Shown piece by piece: positions 62,790-64,000 of a stretch of 64,000 nt of DNA; the first letter of the stretch is position 1; each line of letters starts with the position of its first letter. The DNA is from Zygnema cylindricum (Eukaryota; Streptophyta; Zygnematophyceae; Zygnematales; Zygnemataceae): assembly GCA_037447655.1 (NCBI GenBank), contig JBBHKE010001905.1:143511-207510 (forward strand), written 5' to 3'. The notes beneath the pieces are model-generated. The model saw nothing but the letters and a program-made list of their open reading frames with translations. It searched no databases and was not told where the DNA came from. A program made the position numbers and the translations under genes.

Positions 62790-63000
62790 GAAAACGAATC
62801 TTTAAGGAAGTTGTATGCTCTTTGAGAGATAGAGAGAGAAGGCCATGGCTGGCTATCAGATAGTTTCAGACATACATAAAATATGATATTGACAATAAGA
62901 GATGTAGTTGACCTAGATTTGAACCATGCCCGACAGATCGCCAAACCCGCATGTATGATTATCATCCGTATCCAGCTAATGTAGAAGTTACGACACACTT
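62790..63000 (+). repeat. Fossil of a family B LTR start
   Basis: A purine-rich GAGAGATAGAGAGAG stretch, then GGCCATGGCTGG, then about 85 bp later a reversed B-box-like block (CTAGATTTGAACCATG) and a reversed A-box-like block (ATCCAGCTAAT). This is the order seen in the U3 part of family B LTRs. The match is by motif order, not by long identity. Confidence 0.4.
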
Positions 63001-63265
63001 TGAGGGTGATTAATATTAGAATATATAAATCTGTTTAGTACTCATTTAACAAGAAATGTACAAACTGCGGCACATGTAAAATACTAAAATTCAAATTTGT
63101 TTACATGTACGAAATAGTACGGATACAAAATCATTAAAGATTTTTTCTAATCCTTCTTTCCGATTTCTACGTTTAATTCGTGTGTTTGAATCGTGCGTAA
63201 AATGCGGTTTGAACAACTATGTAATTACTGCAAGAATTTAATGTTGGTCAGATGTACAATACAAA
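63001..63265. other. Stretch without recognised feature
   Basis: AT-rich. I see no coding, repeat or RNA signal. Confidence 0.5.
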
Positions 63266-63471
63266 ACCGTGTATCGCTATTAGTGTTAATAAGTTTTTTG
63301 TCGCTTAAAACATCTTTTCTCTGTACACACTTGTCCACTTTTGAATTCCATACAACCAATCGGAAGTTGAGAATGTTACATTTCAATCGCAACCGTCTGA
63401 TATACAATCCGACATGTGGTGAACGGAGAAATGATGTTTTAAGCGACGAAAAAAGCATTAACACTAATAGC

Positions 63472-63869
63472 TAGTTTTGGGTATCGAGGACCTATTGCCG
63501 ATATTCGATATATATATCGAATTTTAGGTACCCAATAATCGATATATCGAGACCATGTACGGAGAAGCTAAATATCCGGATATTTTTTTTTTCCGGATTT
63601 TTTTTTCAAAAAGCCCCCCCCCCCCCCCCCCTGTGGGGGGGGGGGTTTGGGGGGGGGGGGGGGGGGGGGGGGGGGGTCCGTACGATTTTGCGTACGGTTT
63701 ACCGTACTTTTCCTGTACAGTACTTGTACGGAAACCCTTTTTTTGCGAGTTATGTATATATAATTTATGTTGGTCATGGTACGATATATCGAGGACTTTG
63801 CTCGATCGATATTCGATATATCGAATATCGAAATTATCGCGATATGAAACTACCCGATACCCAACACTA
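63472..63869. mobile_element. hAT-like MITE (398 bp) inside the preceding MITE
   Basis: It is flanked by an 8-bp duplication CTAATAGC (63464-63471 and 63870-63877). Its terminal repeats are TAGTTTTGGGTATCG and the reverse complement of TAGTGTTGGGTATCG. Subterminal arrays of ATATCGA palindromes follow on both sides. Eight-base duplications and this type of end suit hAT elements. No transposase is present. The centre has the C/G homopolymer hairpin and six GTAC boxes. Confidence 0.88.
63616..63676. repeat. Homopolymer C run facing G runs
   Basis: A long C run, TGT, a long G run, TTT, then another G run. It can form a very stable hairpin. Run lengths are likely to be unreliable in any assembly. 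Confidence 0.85.
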
Positions 63870-64000
63870 CTAATAGCGATTCACGGTGTAGTTCGAGATT
63901 TGCCCCATGTCAGAGGTCGCAAACGGTCAACCGAAACCGTGACCGACCGTTAACCGACCGCCCGCGCCGGATCCAGAACGGATTCGGTTGCCAAATTTTA

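Larger units (their letters stand above)
63266..63886. mobile_element. MITE with long inverted repeats, split by a second MITE
   Basis: Left arm ACCGTGTATCGCTATTAGTG, continuing to CGCTTAAAACATC at 63311. The right arm is its reverse complement, with GATGTTTTAAGCG at 63433-63445 and GCGATTCACGGT after the inner insertion. Arms are about 50 bp and mostly identical. Without the insertion the element would be about 215 bp. Its own target duplication is not clear. The same terminal sequence occurs at 60702. Confidence 0.8.

Noticed and set aside
62905-62990. Functional tRNA gene on the minus strand
   Set aside because: B-box-like GGTTCAAATCT is present, but there is no convincing cloverleaf or T-run. 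Treated as an LTR fossil.
63555-63953. Open frame of 132 codons over the C/G homopolymers
   Set aside because: It runs through homopolymer hairpin sequence inside a MITE and gives Pro/Gly runs only. There is no conserved motif.

Overview
This window looks like repeat-rich intergenic DNA from a plant nuclear genome. I see no host protein gene, rRNA gene or CRISPR array. The evidence for a plant is the dense nest of Ty1/copia LTR retrotransposons (gag-protease-integrase-RT-RNase H order), the MITEs at the right end, and a primer-binding site that matches the anticodon arm of the plant initiator tRNA-Met as I remember it. I cannot name the species.

I call the elements E1-E15. Family A has LTRs that start TGTTGTTTT or similar, a polypurine tract ending TTTAGGGGAG, and a gag N-terminus rich in Ser/Thr/Ala. 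Family B has LTRs that start TGTTGAAATT, TGTTGATATTTG or TGTAGAAATT, a polypurine tract CTAGAAAATAAGGGGAG, and a gag that begins close to M-E-x-x-x-F-Q. In both families the gag start codon lies inside the 5' LTR. The reading frame then runs through the primer-binding site, which is translated as V-M/T-G-P-P.

Positions 1-24277 hold a four-deep nest. E1 (family B, minus) is the oldest layer. E2 (A, minus, TSD GATGT) sits in E1, E3 (A, plus) sits in the LTR of E2, and both E4 (A, minus, TSD AAGGA) and E5 (B, minus, TSD ACAGA) sit in E3. E6 (a B-type mini-element, minus, TSD AGAGG) sits in E1 next to its PBS. E5 appears youngest: both LTRs are full length and it keeps a 757-codon integrase/RT/RNase H frame.

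Positions 24278-42283 are E7 (A, plus), split by the composite E8 (27800-40723, TSD CTCAT). E8 contains an extra LTR fragment, a fragment of a different copia RNase H, a family C LTR, and E11 (B, minus). Positions 42284-53228 hold E12 (B, plus) and E13 (B, minus), joined end to end by truncations. Positions 53229-60372 are E14 (A, plus, lacking its 5' part), split by E15 (54131-58414, TSD CTAGG/CTAAG). E15 is a gag-plus-pol-remnant mini-element of the same family as E6.

Positions 60373-64000 are AT-rich. They hold a diverged two-unit tandem repeat, a TIR element with TTA target duplication, a fossil family B LTR, and a MITE (63266-63886) that carries an hAT-like MITE (63472-63869, TSD CTAATAGC).

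The points I find most unusual are: half-tRNA priming coupled to a gag ORF that starts in the LTR; an antisense tRNA-like module with a downstream T-run in every family B LTR that reaches that far; GTAC-box arrays shared by both LTR families and the hAT-like MITE; and a mini-element family with a conserved long ORF made from gag plus leftover pieces of pol.
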